64,000 bases of DNA from Methylopila sp. M107 (GTDB taxonomy: Bacteria > Pseudomonadota > Alphaproteobacteria > Rhizobiales > Methylopilaceae), in NCBI RefSeq assembly GCF_000384475.1, contig NZ_ARWB01000001.1, forward strand, positions 2,646,176-2,710,175. Direction: 5' to 3'. Numbering within the stretch: the first letter of the stretch is position 1; each line of letters starts with the position of its first letter. A model generated the notes under the pieces. It saw nothing but the letters and a program-made list of their open reading frames with translations, ran no database searches and was not told where the DNA came from. Both the position numbers and the translations under genes were made by a program. Shown here one piece after another: positions 1 to 13,490 of the stretch.

Positions 1-954
1 TAAGCCGCTTCGGCCAGCCCGCGACACCGCTGACCACGAGCGAACCGGCAGCCGTTCCTTTCGCTCGACGCTCGCCCCGGTAGAGGCCCGCGCGTCGGCG
101 ATCGCATCGGACTTGATCTCAGCCAGCGCCTCGAAATCCCAGATCGCAAACCGCTTGTCGAACGTCGCTTGCCTGAACACGACGCCGCGGGCGCGGCGCA
201 TATCGGCAATCAGAGAATGTGCGTGATCAGCCGCACGCTTGCTGCCGCAAGCCAGCGCGACGCGCTCGTTCGTCAGCAGAAGCCCGAGCGCCTTAAGAGT
301 TGCGTCCCGGCAGCTGACGAGCTCGCGCGCCGGATCGTCATAAGGGCCGGTTACGACGATCGCCGCGTGCTCCAGGCCGTCCGGCCTGCGCAAGGTGATG
401 ATGCCTTCTTCAAGCCCGCCGCTGTCACTTGTGAGCTGAAAGCCTGCCAGGCGATCTTGCGCGATCTTGCGCACATGCGCCCTGAACGCGCCTGCGGCCC
501 GATAGGCCGGCTCCTCGTCCGTGCTCGTCCGCCGCGCCTGCAGCGCAAGCTCCGCGAACTCCTCCAGGTCGATCTCACCGCGCGCAAGCGCGATGGCGGC
601 GTTCGTCGCCGCCGTCACATCGGTCTCGCTCCACCGCCGCAAATCCTCGACCGGACCGATAGGAAACGTCAATAATGCGACGCCTTCGATCGTCCCCGAA
701 ATCGCAAATTTATAGGCGCCCAAAGCCTGCCGAAGGTAGGTCTGTTTGACGCCGAGCTCCTCGGCGAGGTCGTTGATCACCGATCCACGCTTGCCATAAC
801 CGGCAGCCTCGACACGCTCGGCCGCCTGACTGGCGACCGTCGCCCAACGCTGCTCCAGCAAGCCGTCACGCGGATCCACACCCTTGCGCAGCGCCTTTTT
901 CAAGGCTCTGGATAAGAACGGCAAATCCTCATTCCGGGCCGGTGTGTCGAGCAT
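1..954 (-). CDS. Hypothetical protein, 3' end beyond window
   Basis: An open frame of 318 codons runs from an ATG at 954 off the left edge without a stop, so the C-terminus is missing. The product is soluble, rich in Ala, Arg and Glu, and begins MLDTPARNEDLPFL. Around residues 50-75 the stretch NDLAEELGVKQTYLRQALGAY has the spacing of a helix-turn-helix, so DNA binding is possible. No signal peptide or membrane segment is visible. I do not recognise the family. Its place in plasmid backbone upstream of the metal genes suggests a backbone or accessory role, which is inference only. Confidence 0.6.
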   Translation of the reverse strand, partial: MLDTPARNEDLPFLSRALKKALRKGVDPRDGLLEQRWATVASQAAERVEAAGYGKRGSVINDLAEELGVKQTYLRQALGAYKFAISGTIEGVALLTFPIGPVEDLRRWSETDVTAATNAAIALARGEIDLEEFAELALQARRTSTDEEPAYRAAGAFRAHVRKIAQDRLAGFQLTSDSGGLEEGIITLRRPDGLEHAAIVVTGPYDDPARELVSCRDATLKALGLLLTNERVALACGSKRAADHAHSLIADMRRARGVVFRQATFDKRFAIWDFEALAEIKSDAIADARASTGASVERKERLPVRSWSAVSRAGRSGL

Positions 955-1999
955 GAATGTCCTAATTGACCGACAGGGAACGCACGCGATTAGCGGCGTC
1001 TCAGGTCGAATTGACGGGCAAGATACCTCGCCCAAGCGCTCCGAACAAGCCAAAATGTCAAGAAGCTCTCGGTTCGGCCAAGCTGATGTCAAGATAGGAA
1101 GCGTCCATCCACGTCTCCCTTCCGGACATCACCCTTCCAGAATTTCCGCACCCTATGCTCTTCGGTGAAACCGACTTTCAATCCGTTTGTTTGTGGCCGT
1201 TACCGACAGCCCCAACGTGCAATAGAGGAACAGTGGTTCGCGGTTAGAACCAAACCATATCGATTTGGAGAATAGACCGCTCGGTGTCATTTCCAATCCG
1301 CGTTTCTGGATATCGAGAGCGAGGCGTTTTCCCCGGAGTCCAAGCATGGCTCGTGGCGAGATGGGTTGCCGAGACGACAGGTCGGTAAAACTCTCCCATC
1401 CGATCTGTGCGACAGCTTCCGACGCATAAGGCCATGTTCCGCGTCGTGGTCCGCCTGAACACACGAGGCGGTGGCCCGGCTGCACCGGGTCGGCCTGGCG
1501 CTAAAAATTAGGAAAACGCAGAGAGCGAGAGTTCAGACGGATCGATAGGCATAGCCAATCGGAAACTCCGTGTTCCGCGGCCTCTGGATTGCGACCGAAC
1601 CGGGACGCCGCGCGATGATATCTCGTGTCGGCCTGTCACGGTCCAGGTGGGCAGGTGGCGGAAAGTCCGCGACACCGCCGCGGAGAGGGGGGGCGAATGC
1701 CACGCACCGGGCGCCGAGGACAGCCAGACGGATGTCCGGTCTTGTGCAGCAGACGCATGTCACGATCCGTTCTCTGACGGCCTCCGCTGGCTCGTTCGGC
1801 GACAGGGATGCCTTGGACGCCGCCATGCCGCGTCAGATCATGTTCGGGAGCGGTGAGCTAACTCGATCCCTGATGCGAGAGATCGCTGAAAGCTGCAAGA
1901 TCGGTCATGTCGGGGACGTCATAGCCATGCTTTGCAGCGTGCCTGAGAAGAACGCCCGCCAGCGTGCGTCGACGTTCCTCGGCGAGGCGCTCACGACCC
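955..1999. other. About 1 kb with no gene I can support
   Basis: Short open frames exist on both strands (for example 1153-1485 minus and 1570-2058 plus), but none has recognisable motifs, a clear ribosome site or convincing codon usage. The stretch looks like decayed plasmid backbone. The end of the plus-strand frame near 2058 overlaps the C-terminus of the toxin-like gene on the other strand. Confidence 0.4.
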
Positions 2000-2386
2000 T
2001 CAACCTCGACTATGCGTCTGACAAGAGCAGAGTCGCTCGCTTGCACAGCTTCGTCTGAATTCGACGAGTTCTTTGTCCGCCTTATCGAGCGCCTCACGAG
2101 GTGCGTATGCGTCCCCCTGTTGGGCATGACGGATGGCGGCGATTTCAACGACGCCGTTTTTGTACCTAAGCGTTACGATGTAGGGATCGACCACCCATCG
2201 ACGGGTGCCGGGAATAACGCCCGGCTGACCTGAATGGGGAAAATCACCAAGCTGCCGGTGGGCGGCGCTTATTCTGGCGGCGATGTTCCGAGCTGCCGAC
2301 GGCTGTTTGTCGGCGATGTGCGCGATCTCTTCCTTGAGCCAGAAGGCGGCCTCGGGCGTTATTCGAGCAAGTCGTCGCGCCATCAA
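2000..2386 (-). CDS. parE: RelE/ParE-family toxin
   Basis: This is a small basic protein of the RelE/ParE toxin fold, which in ParE members poisons DNA gyrase and in RelE members cleaves mRNA. The N-terminal helix LKEEIAHIADKQPSAARNIAARI, the turn LGDFPHSGQPGVIPGTRRWVV, and the final strands YIVTLRYKNGVVEIAAIRHAQQ follow the family in order. The protein is 128 residues against about 95-105 for typical members. The extra 25 residues after HAQQGDAYAPREA look non-native, so the stop may have been moved by rearrangement. It overlaps the putative antitoxin gene by 4 nt (ATGA), as expected for a co-translated pair. Confidence 0.7.
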   Translation of the reverse strand: MMARRLARITPEAAFWLKEEIAHIADKQPSAARNIAARISAAHRQLGDFPHSGQPGVIPGTRRWVVDPYIVTLRYKNGVVEIAAIRHAQQGDAYAPREALDKADKELVEFRRSCASERLCSCQTHSRG

Positions 2387-2559
2387 CCAGCACGCATGCC
2401 CGCGTGCTTAGTCTCGGTTCGCTTGATGATTTCCTCGACCTCTTCGAGGACTTCGTCCAGATTAATACCTTCGCCTCCGTCTAGGGATGCAAGACCGTCT
2501 GCTTCCTGACGGATGTTGCGGCCTTCGCCTTCAAGATATTGGCTGAACGCTCTAAGCAT
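2383..2559 (-). CDS. Putative ParD-like antitoxin, start uncertain
   Basis: This frame ends 4 nt inside the ParE-like gene. Its C-terminal part, GLASLDGGEGINLDEVLEEVEEII, matches the way ParD/RHH antitoxins end before a ParE partner (ASLDxGEGID). The frame stays open upstream to a TTG at 2811. Residues encoded upstream of about 2650 are Cys/Ser/Arg-rich and look non-coding, and a run of seven identical bases lies at 2653-2659, so the N-terminus may have been lost by frameshift or deletion. I chose the ATG at 2559, but helix-like sequence continues about 30 codons further upstream. Antitoxin function rests on position and the C-terminal motif only. Confidence 0.45.
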   Translation of the reverse strand: MLRAFSQYLEGEGRNIRQEADGLASLDGGEGINLDEVLEEVEEIIKRTETKHAGMRAG

Positions 2560-2734
2560 CACCCAGGTGCGGTCGCGAATGCTGTCGGTCGACGAGTTCA
2601 GGCGCTTGAAGCGTGCCTCCGGTGAGGCTGTCCCTAAAGAGTCCAGGTCGAAGGGGGGGCAGTCACTGTACGCTTGGAGGATGACCCGCTCGGTTACGAT
2701 ACAAGTGATCTGACGGCGGCAGTGAGATCGATAG

Positions 2735-2905
2735 CGGCTGACGCCAGAACGGGACGAGGTGAAGCAGCAGTTCAGTCCGAGCTTGCAGCGGCTCGTTTCA
2801 AAGGTCTGCAAGGGTGACCGATTCTCCCGCGCGCGGAGACGAGCGCAAGCCGAAGCAGAAGAGCGCTACTACGCAATGCTGAGCGAGCCGGCTATTGCGG
2901 CGTGA
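2735..2905 (+). pseudogene. Possible 3' gene remnant
   Basis: A 56-codon frame with no ATG encodes a charged helical tail ending KGDRFSRARRRAQAEAEERY and then YAMLSEPAIAA. Its composition looks coding, whereas the opposite strand here does not. An in-frame stop lies immediately upstream at 2732-2734. It is probably the last part of a lost gene; the family is unknown. Confidence 0.2.
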
Positions 2906-2951
2906 CTCAAACGAAACGGCCTCCGGCGAAGCCGGTACGGTTCAGACCGAT

Positions 2952-3302
2952 ATGGTTCGCGAAGGGGTGACGCTAGACTCAGGTTTTGATCGCGATCAGC
3001 GAAATGCCACGCGTCTGGCGATCGCCGACTGGATTGAAAGAAACCGAGCTCGGATCAGGATCATCGAGACAAGGGGAGTACAAATTGCTCTTGCAGATGA
3101 CCGAGAGGCCCGTGACAATCTTAGGGCTCTGAGGGCTGATATCGACTTGATGGGCACCAGAACGTTTCTGACCTGGATGGCCGAAGATTATGGAGTGAAG
3201 CAGGCTGCGACCGCGTGGGGAGCGATCATGATCGCGACGGATTGCGATGCGGATCCTGGAGAGGATGAGGACCCAGTTTATATCCGCAGAGCCGGAAAGT
3301 GA
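2952..3302 (+). CDS. Hypothetical protein
   Basis: A 116-residue acidic soluble protein without signal peptide or membrane segment. It contains a helical region NATRLAIADWIERNRARIRI and a later stretch DLMGTRTFLTWMAEDYG. I chose the ATG at 2952; a TTG at 2895 would add 19 residues that overlap the preceding remnant. I do not recognise the family. It stands alone between the toxin-antitoxin remnant and the HEPN gene. Confidence 0.4.
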   Translation: MVREGVTLDSGFDRDQRNATRLAIADWIERNRARIRIIETRGVQIALADDREARDNLRALRADIDLMGTRTFLTWMAEDYGVKQAATAWGAIMIATDCDADPGEDEDPVYIRRAGK

Positions 3303-3490
3303 TCTCGATCAGAGTTCGGCTCGATGACCGGGCTAAAACGACAGAGGCGCAGCCTTTAGGGCCACGCCTCTCGCAGTGTTTAGACTCTCCGAGTGCCATG
3401 GCAATTCCCATGGGCTCGTGACGCCAGCGCGCCGCCACTCAGCGAGTAAGGTGAACTTATAACCCACCGCAGCCTAATGCAAGGTTGATA

Positions 3491-4327
3491 ATGTCGAGCG
3501 TATCGAAGCGTCACATCCCAACCCGAGAGCTTCTTGGAGAATATCTCACTTTCCACCCTAGGCCTAAGGAGGTGGACCAATTTGAGAGGGATATGCGAAC
3601 TCTCAACCCTACTCTCCTGAGAGATTCGATACGAGAAGCGGTCGCGGCTCGCAACATAAAGCAATGCCCGCCTACCCAGCAGAGGCGAATCATCCACTCA
3701 GTCTATAATCGAAAAATCAAAGAGTTCTCTTCGATCTACCCTTTTATTTTCGCTGTTGAAAATGGCATTCGTTCTGTCCTTGCAGATTATACGGGGGAGC
3801 GGCTGGGCAGAATGGACTGGTGGACGCTCGTGAGAGACGCGAAGGGTAGAGGAAAGTCACCCGGAGATCTTACCCACATCAATGGCACCCAAGTCCCGGC
3901 TGGCTTTATCAAAGCGGTGTGGGGTGCCATTGACCGCATTACGAACCCGATTGCCGTGCGGAAAATCAACGGCGCAGACCGCGTTGATGAGTTCTATTAC
4001 TGCCTCACTCTAGGAGACATGTGGTCTATCGTAGATTCTCATTGGCCATTCATGCGAGATATGTTCTGCCCTGACAATGAATTAGGTTATTCACTCAATA
4101 AAACCGCATTCAATAATACAATGAGGGTTATTAAAGAAGCTCGAAATGAGCTTTTCCATAGTAATCCAATTAAAGATCGCAGAGTCGTTGTTGATGCGTG
4201 CGAAAGGTTGCTTGACGCAATGCAGTTCCATTTGGGTGATTACGACTTAGATCTTTCAGAAATACGATATGCACGAATTCCGCCGACGATCACGAGGCAG
4301 GGGCGGCATGCTATTCCAGCGAGATAG
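3491..4327 (+). CDS. HEPN-type protein, possible abortive-infection RNase
   Basis: A 278-residue soluble protein. Near the C-terminus, in EARNELFHSNPIKDRRVV, it has the R-x4-H signature (R-N-E-L-F-H) that forms the metal-independent RNase site of HEPN domains. The earlier segment IFAVENGIRSVLADYTGERLG resembles the first helices of Swt1/Abi-type HEPN proteins. HEPN nucleases are common in toxin-antitoxin and phage-defence systems. The gene is clearly more AT-rich than its neighbours (see 4081-4160), which suggests recent transfer. No partner antitoxin is adjacent, so it would act alone or be an orphan. The ATG at 3491 follows AAGG. The function is inference from the motif. Confidence 0.55.
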   Translation: MSSVSKRHIPTRELLGEYLTFHPRPKEVDQFERDMRTLNPTLLRDSIREAVAARNIKQCPPTQQRRIIHSVYNRKIKEFSSIYPFIFAVENGIRSVLADYTGERLGRMDWWTLVRDAKGRGKSPGDLTHINGTQVPAGFIKAVWGAIDRITNPIAVRKINGADRVDEFYYCLTLGDMWSIVDSHWPFMRDMFCPDNELGYSLNKTAFNNTMRVIKEARNELFHSNPIKDRRVVVDACERLLDAMQFHLGDYDLDLSEIRYARIPPTITRQGRHAIPAR

Positions 4328-4715
4328 GAAAGTTGATCTCGATCATGATCGCGAAGCGCAGCATTCACCCGTTGCCGAGCAATCCTCGCGCCCTCCCGAT
4401 GGGTCGGTGATCGCGATCGCGATCGAAATGTTGCCGCTACCTGCAAGCTAAAGAAGGCAGCTTGTTCCGCGACCCCATCCGGTTTCCATTCTCATCGGGA
4501 GCCGACTGAACTCGCCCATCGTCGCGCTGCTTCCGGACCGCTTTCGAGGCGCGCTGGTAACCTTTGACAGCAGCCTTCGATCGCGAACGTCGTCTCCTCG
4601 TAGCGAGATCACGGTCAGCCGGACGAATGTCTCAACGCGTAAATCATTGCCAGTTGGCGGATGTCCTAGCGAGTTGTAAGGATTTTGAGACCTGCGCGAC
4701 GCTATCGTAAACGAA

Positions 4716-4731
4716 GTTGCTAGTTCGCAAC
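4716..4731. promoter_or_regulatory. parS-like palindrome upstream of repB
   Basis: The sequence GTTGCTAGTTCGCAAC is a 16-bp inverted repeat (GTTGC-N6-GCAAC). RepABC centromeres are 16-bp palindromes beginning GTT and ending AAC, bound by RepB. This site keeps the ends and length but differs from the usual core, and lies 30 bp before the repB start. The rest of 4328-4715 holds no gene I can support. Confidence 0.4.
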
Positions 4732-4761
4732 TCCGCAGTGCGTCCCCCTCAGGGCCTCCAA

Positions 4762-5673
4762 GTGGCAAAAGAACCGTCGTTTCCAATCACCTCCAAAGCG
4801 CTTTCGCTATCAAAGAAACCGTCGTCGAACGAGTTTCGCGTTGATCCGCGTGTTGTCGAACTTGATCCCAACACGATTGACCCGTCCTTCATCATTGACC
4901 GGCTCCCGACCGTCGATGACAGCCATTTGCTCGAAATGATCCGGGATCATGGGCAACAAGCGCCCGTATTGGTTCGGCCTCATCCAGATCTGGAGGGACG
5001 CTACCAAAGCGCCTTCGGTCACAGACGTATACGCATAGCGATAAAGCTCGGGGTTTCGGTCGCGGCCATTGTGCGCGTTCTGACCGACGAACAGCTCGTC
5101 GTCGCTCAAGGGCAAGAGAACGCTGCCCGCATGGACCTATCGTTCATCGAGCGCGCCTCGTTTGCGCAAAGAATGGAAATGCGAGGTTTCAGCCGGATCA
5201 CGATCATGAATGCGCTAGGCGTCGACAAATTTGCGCTGTCACGACTGATATCGGCCGTTTCGAAGATTCCTCGCGACCTTATCGAAGCGATCGGAGCCGC
5301 GCCTCGCGCGGGTCTGCCGAGATGGAAAGAGCTTTCTGAGCGCATTGTCTCGCCCCAGGCGCTCAGAGAGGCGCGAGACTTTATCGCTACCGATGGCTTT
5401 CAAGCGGCGACAACGGACGAGCGGTTTGTCCAGCTGCTCGGTCATATGAGCGACACGAGCGAAACTGCTGAAGCGAGGTCGCAGATCGTTATCGACGACA
5501 TAGCGATAGGCGTCATCCAGCCTGGCAGGAAAACGACGACGTTTAGGTTCGACAATGCGGCGGCCCCAGCCTTTGCGGAGCATCTCGCAAGCCAGATCGG
5601 CGACATCTTCAGGGCGTGGAACTCTGATCCCCAGACCAACGACGACAGGCGGCGGCCCCATCGAAAGTCATGA
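4762..5673 (+). CDS. repB: Plasmid partitioning protein RepB (ParB family), orphan
   Basis: RepB is the centromere-binding protein of repABC replicons; with the ATPase RepA it segregates plasmid copies. The ParB N-terminal domain spans about residues 30-110, with the conserved QQAPVLVRPHPDLEGRYQ and FGHRRIRIAIKLGV. It is followed by the helix-turn-helix region QGQENAARMDLSFIERASFA and GFSRITIMNALGVDKFALSR (about 120-170) and the RepB-specific IPRDLIEAIGAAPRAGLPRW. The GTG at 4762 follows AGGG; a TTG at 4717 would run through the parS-like site. Neither RepA upstream nor RepC downstream is present, so this is a remnant or a solitary partition gene rather than a full replicon module. Confidence 0.85.
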   Translation: MAKEPSFPITSKALSLSKKPSSNEFRVDPRVVELDPNTIDPSFIIDRLPTVDDSHLLEMIRDHGQQAPVLVRPHPDLEGRYQSAFGHRRIRIAIKLGVSVAAIVRVLTDEQLVVAQGQENAARMDLSFIERASFAQRMEMRGFSRITIMNALGVDKFALSRLISAVSKIPRDLIEAIGAAPRAGLPRWKELSERIVSPQALREARDFIATDGFQAATTDERFVQLLGHMSDTSETAEARSQIVIDDIAIGVIQPGRKTTTFRFDNAAAPAFAEHLASQIGDIFRAWNSDPQTNDDRRRPHRKS

Positions 5674-5699
5674 TCTCAAGTCCGGCCCTGCATGGCGAC

Positions 5700-5853
5700 G
5701 CCATCATCGACGCCGCAAGCTAACCCGTCGCGGAAACTGAACAATGCCGACCACGCGGTCATCGTCGACGTGGAGGCCACTCGCGCTATCCGGCAGGCCG
5801 AAGTCGGCGCGGGCTCGCAATCAGTCAAACGCTATGAAACTCTGCGCTCCTAA
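5700..5853 (+). pseudogene. IS1182-like transposase fragment
   Basis: One frame here encodes NNADHAVIVDVEATRAIRQA followed by EVGA, close to the core of IS1182-family DDE transposases (AVIVDVEATxAIRQAEV) just before their catalytic region. Only about 50 codons remain. The frame stops at 5851-5853 and there is no start. The fragment lies exactly where a metal-transporter gene on the other strand is cut off, so an insertion event followed by deletion probably made this junction. Confidence 0.6.
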
Positions 5854-5989
5854 GGGCGTTTCCGATCGCGAACGCCTTGCGGAAGCTCGCAGGCGCATGC
5901 GCGTGCCCGCCCGGACCATGCGAATGGCCGGAGTGGTCCCCGCCCGCGTGGTCATTGTCATGCCCGGCGTGATCGTCATGTGCTGCCAT
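5825..5989 (-). pseudogene. czcD: Truncated CzcD-like cation diffusion facilitator (N-terminus only)
   Basis: From an ATG at 5989 the frame encodes MAAHDDHAGHDNDHAGGDHS, then GHSHGPGGHAHAPASFRKAFAIGNAL. This is the His-rich cytoplasmic head and the start of the first membrane helix of CDF zinc/cobalt exporters. About eight codons before the stop at 5825 the sequence loses similarity and runs into the transposase scrap. Only 54 residues remain of a protein normally about 300 long, so it is inactive. It lies just downstream of the czc operon on the same strand, consistent with an original czcCBA-czcD order. Confidence 0.7.
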
Positions 5990-6003
5990 CGTCGTCGCTC
6001 TCC

Positions 6004-11264
<5,261 letters not shown>

Positions 11265-11265
<1 letters not shown>

Positions 11266-11639
11266 CACAGGTCTCCGAACAGGGCGCTGCGGGTCGCGGC
11301 GGTTGCGAGGTCGGACGGGGTTACGAATTGCGCGGAGGCGCGGCGGACGTAGCAGGGAGGCTTCGTCGGGTAGCCTTTGAAGTTCCGCTTCGACCACTTG
11401 TGCCCATGGCCGACATGGGCGTGTTCGGCGGCGTCGCTCGGGTGGCCGTCGCCCTCGAAATGCCGGACGCGGATGTCGTTCCTGTTGCAGCTCAATGGGA
11501 CCTTGCCATCGTAGATCCAGCGTCCATTCGTGCCCGGCACGGGGTCGTAGTGCTTGGCGCCGTATGGGGCGCCGCAGGCGGCTGTGAACGACGCGACGAG
11601 CACGATCGCGGTCGTGCGGATGAGGATGCTGGTGGTCAT
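11265..11639 (-). CDS. Small secreted protein of the czc operon
   Basis: A 124-residue protein with a signal or lipoprotein-like N-terminus (IRTTAIVLVASFTAAC, lipobox-like TAAC at residue 22). The mature part has GTNGRWIYDGKVPLSCNRND, a His cluster (HPSDAAEHAHVGHGHKW) and a C-terminal Cys. It sits between czcC and czcB with a 4-nt and a 1-nt overlap, so it is translated with the pump. I do not recognise a named family. The His cluster suggests a periplasmic metal-binding accessory (inference). Confidence 0.65.
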
Positions 11640-12922
11640 TTGTCTCTCCGGGACAGAAAGAGGGCGGATCCCGTCAGGCCTTCGAGACTGGCGAGCGATG
11701 CGTGGAAGGAGACGAGCGCGTCGATCTCCTTGAGCGAGGCTTCCGAAAGGGCGGCGCGCGCGTCGAGAAGCTCGAGCAGCGAGTAGCGGCCCTCGCCGTA
11801 GCCGGAGCGGATGCTGTCGTAGGCCTCGCGGGCGACGGGGAGCACGTTGGCGCGGGTGAGCCGCGCCTCGTCGTAGGACCCCCGCAGCGCCTCGTAGGCG
11901 TTGCCGACCAGCACGGTGAGCGTACGCTGGGCCGCGGCCTTTTCGGCTTCGGTCTTGGCGAGCGTCTCGTTCGCCTCGATCACGCCGCCCTGGTTTCGGT
12001 CGAACACTGGGAGTGGGACGCTGAGCGAAGCCATGACAGCGTTCGAGCGATCCTCGCGGTAGTGCCGCCAGCCGACGCCCGCGGTGATGTCCGGCACGGC
12101 CTTGGCCTGCGCGGCGCCGAGCAGCGCCCGGCGTTGGGCCCTCACGGCCGTGAAGCGCGTGAGCTGCGGGGTGTGCAGTGCGCGCGACATCAGGCTGTCG
12201 AACGATGGTGGCGCGCCGATCCGCGAGAGGTCGCCGCCGACGGATGCGAAGGACGGCGCCTTCTCCCCGATCAAGACTGACAGCTCGCGCCGGGCCGACT
12301 GGAAGGCGGCGCGCGCCTTGGCGAGCTCGACACGGGTCGTCTCGGTGGCGAGACGGCCGCGGGAGATCTCGGCGCTCGAGGACGCGCCAGCTTCCACCCG
12401 CCTCTGCAGCAGCGGTGTCAGGCGATCGAGATCGTCGACCTGGTCCCCGAGTTCCGCGACACGGGCTTGCGCGCCGAGGGTCCTCGCGAACGCCTCCGCG
12501 GTCTCGGCGAGCACCTGAAGGCGCATGGCGGCCCGGTCCCAGCGGGCCGCGTCGACGTCGGCAGCCGCGACCGCAAGACGGGCGTCACGCTTGCCGCCGA
12601 GCTCGAACAGCTGGCTGATCTGGAGCGTGGTCTCGGCGGCGTCGAGGTTGCGCTTGGATCTCGAGCCGAAGGCGTTGTCGAGCTCGGCGGAGAGCTCGGG
12701 ATTGGGGAAGACGCCAGCCTGGAGGCTGCGTCCGCCCGCCGCCCCGATCTCCCGGTCCGCAGCAGTGAGACCAGGGGACGAGGCGACGGCGCGCGACAGC
12801 GCCTGAGACAGCGTGAGCGACCGCAACGATGAAGCCGGCGATTTGGGCGCGGCATGCGTCGCGGGCGCCGGAAGCAGCGCGATCGCCACCCCCAGCGCAA
12901 GCGCGCGGGATCTGAAAAACAT
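11636..12922 (-). CDS. czcC: CzcC-type outer-membrane efflux channel (TolC family)
   Basis: This is the outer-membrane factor of the Czc pump, forming the trimeric channel that receives metal from CzcB. It has 428 residues with a signal peptide (ALALGVAIALLPAPATHA). The two repeated alpha-helical OEP halves follow: LTLSQALSRAVASSPGLTAA and NPELSAELDN in the first, and VGWRHYREDRSNAVMASLSV with PVFDRNQGGVIEANETL in the second. PVFDRNQG is typical of CzcC/CusC members. It is first of the core czcC-x-B-A genes and overlaps the next gene by 4 nt. Confidence 0.9.
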   Translation of the reverse strand: MFFRSRALALGVAIALLPAPATHAAPKSPASSLRSLTLSQALSRAVASSPGLTAADREIGAAGGRSLQAGVFPNPELSAELDNAFGSRSKRNLDAAETTLQISQLFELGGKRDARLAVAAADVDAARWDRAAMRLQVLAETAEAFARTLGAQARVAELGDQVDDLDRLTPLLQRRVEAGASSSAEISRGRLATETTRVELAKARAAFQSARRELSVLIGEKAPSFASVGGDLSRIGAPPSFDSLMSRALHTPQLTRFTAVRAQRRALLGAAQAKAVPDITAGVGWRHYREDRSNAVMASLSVPLPVFDRNQGGVIEANETLAKTEAEKAAAQRTLTVLVGNAYEALRGSYDEARLTRANVLPVAREAYDSIRSGYGEGRYSLLELLDARAALSEASLKEIDALVSFHASLASLEGLTGSALFLSRRDK

Positions 12923-12990
12923 GACCTGACCTGATGAACTGGCGAGCGGAGGCGAGCGACTACGCGCGCGCCGACACGGATTCCGTCAGG

Positions 12991-13407
12991 TCAGGCTCGA
13001 GGCGGAGGAAGGTCGATGAGTGGCTCGCGCCCGGCCGTCGAGGGCACGGATGCCCAGGCGAGGGCGGAACCGAGAACGCTTGGGGCGCCAGCAACCCGCA
13101 CCATCGGCTCGGGGATGGCGGCGCAGCCATGGCAGCCGTGCCCCATCGCCTCGCCGCCCATGTCCGAATCGCCGCCGGACTTGCCGTCGACGTGGATGCC
13201 GGAATGGTCGGTCGAGATGGTGGCGGACGCGTCGGCCGAGACCGCGTAGCTCAGCGCCGCCTCAAGCGTCGCATGGCCTGCAAGGCTGCGCTCGACGGCG
13301 TCTCCGACGCCGAAGGCGACCAGGCAAAGGGCGACCACAGCCCGGACGCAGAAGCGCCAGGCACGCGTTGATCTCACCTCTGACAGGACGTCCATGCAGC
13401 AACGCAT
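12991..13407 (-). CDS. Putative periplasmic metal-binding protein upstream of czcC
   Basis: A 138-residue protein with an N-terminal membrane or signal helix (WRFCVRAVVALCLVAFGVGDA) and a Gly/Asp/His/Cys patch (SGGDSDMGGEAMGHGCHGCA). Small proteins of this build commonly precede czc genes. The start may be the ATG at 13407 or at 13395. A 68-nt gap separates it from czcC, and it probably opens the operon. Metal binding is inferred from HGCHGC. Confidence 0.6.
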   Translation of the reverse strand: MRCCMDVLSEVRSTRAWRFCVRAVVALCLVAFGVGDAVERSLAGHATLEAALSYAVSADASATISTDHSGIHVDGKSGGDSDMGGEAMGHGCHGCAAIPEPMVRVAGAPSVLGSALAWASVPSTAGREPLIDLPPPRA

Positions 13408-13490
13408 CCGGGGAAACGGGTGGCGGTGTCAAGTGCCGTGGAGGCCACGACTCCGCGAGCCAATGGTGGCGGCAAGCCGTCAACGAGTCC

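Noticed and set aside
1153-1485. 110-codon minus-strand frame
   Set aside because: No motif, no ribosome site, Cys/Arg/Ser composition not like neighbouring genes.
1570-2058. 162-codon plus-strand frame
   Set aside because: The first half looks non-coding; the last 75 residues are plausible but overlap the ParE-like gene antisense.
3343-3371. AGAGGCG ... CGCCTCT inverted repeat
   Set aside because: Only 7-bp arms with a 15-nt loop and no T-run; too weak to call a terminator.
4409-4426. gatcgcgatcgcgatcg run
   Set aside because: A short self-complementary repeat common in alphaproteobacterial DNA; no link to an origin could be shown.
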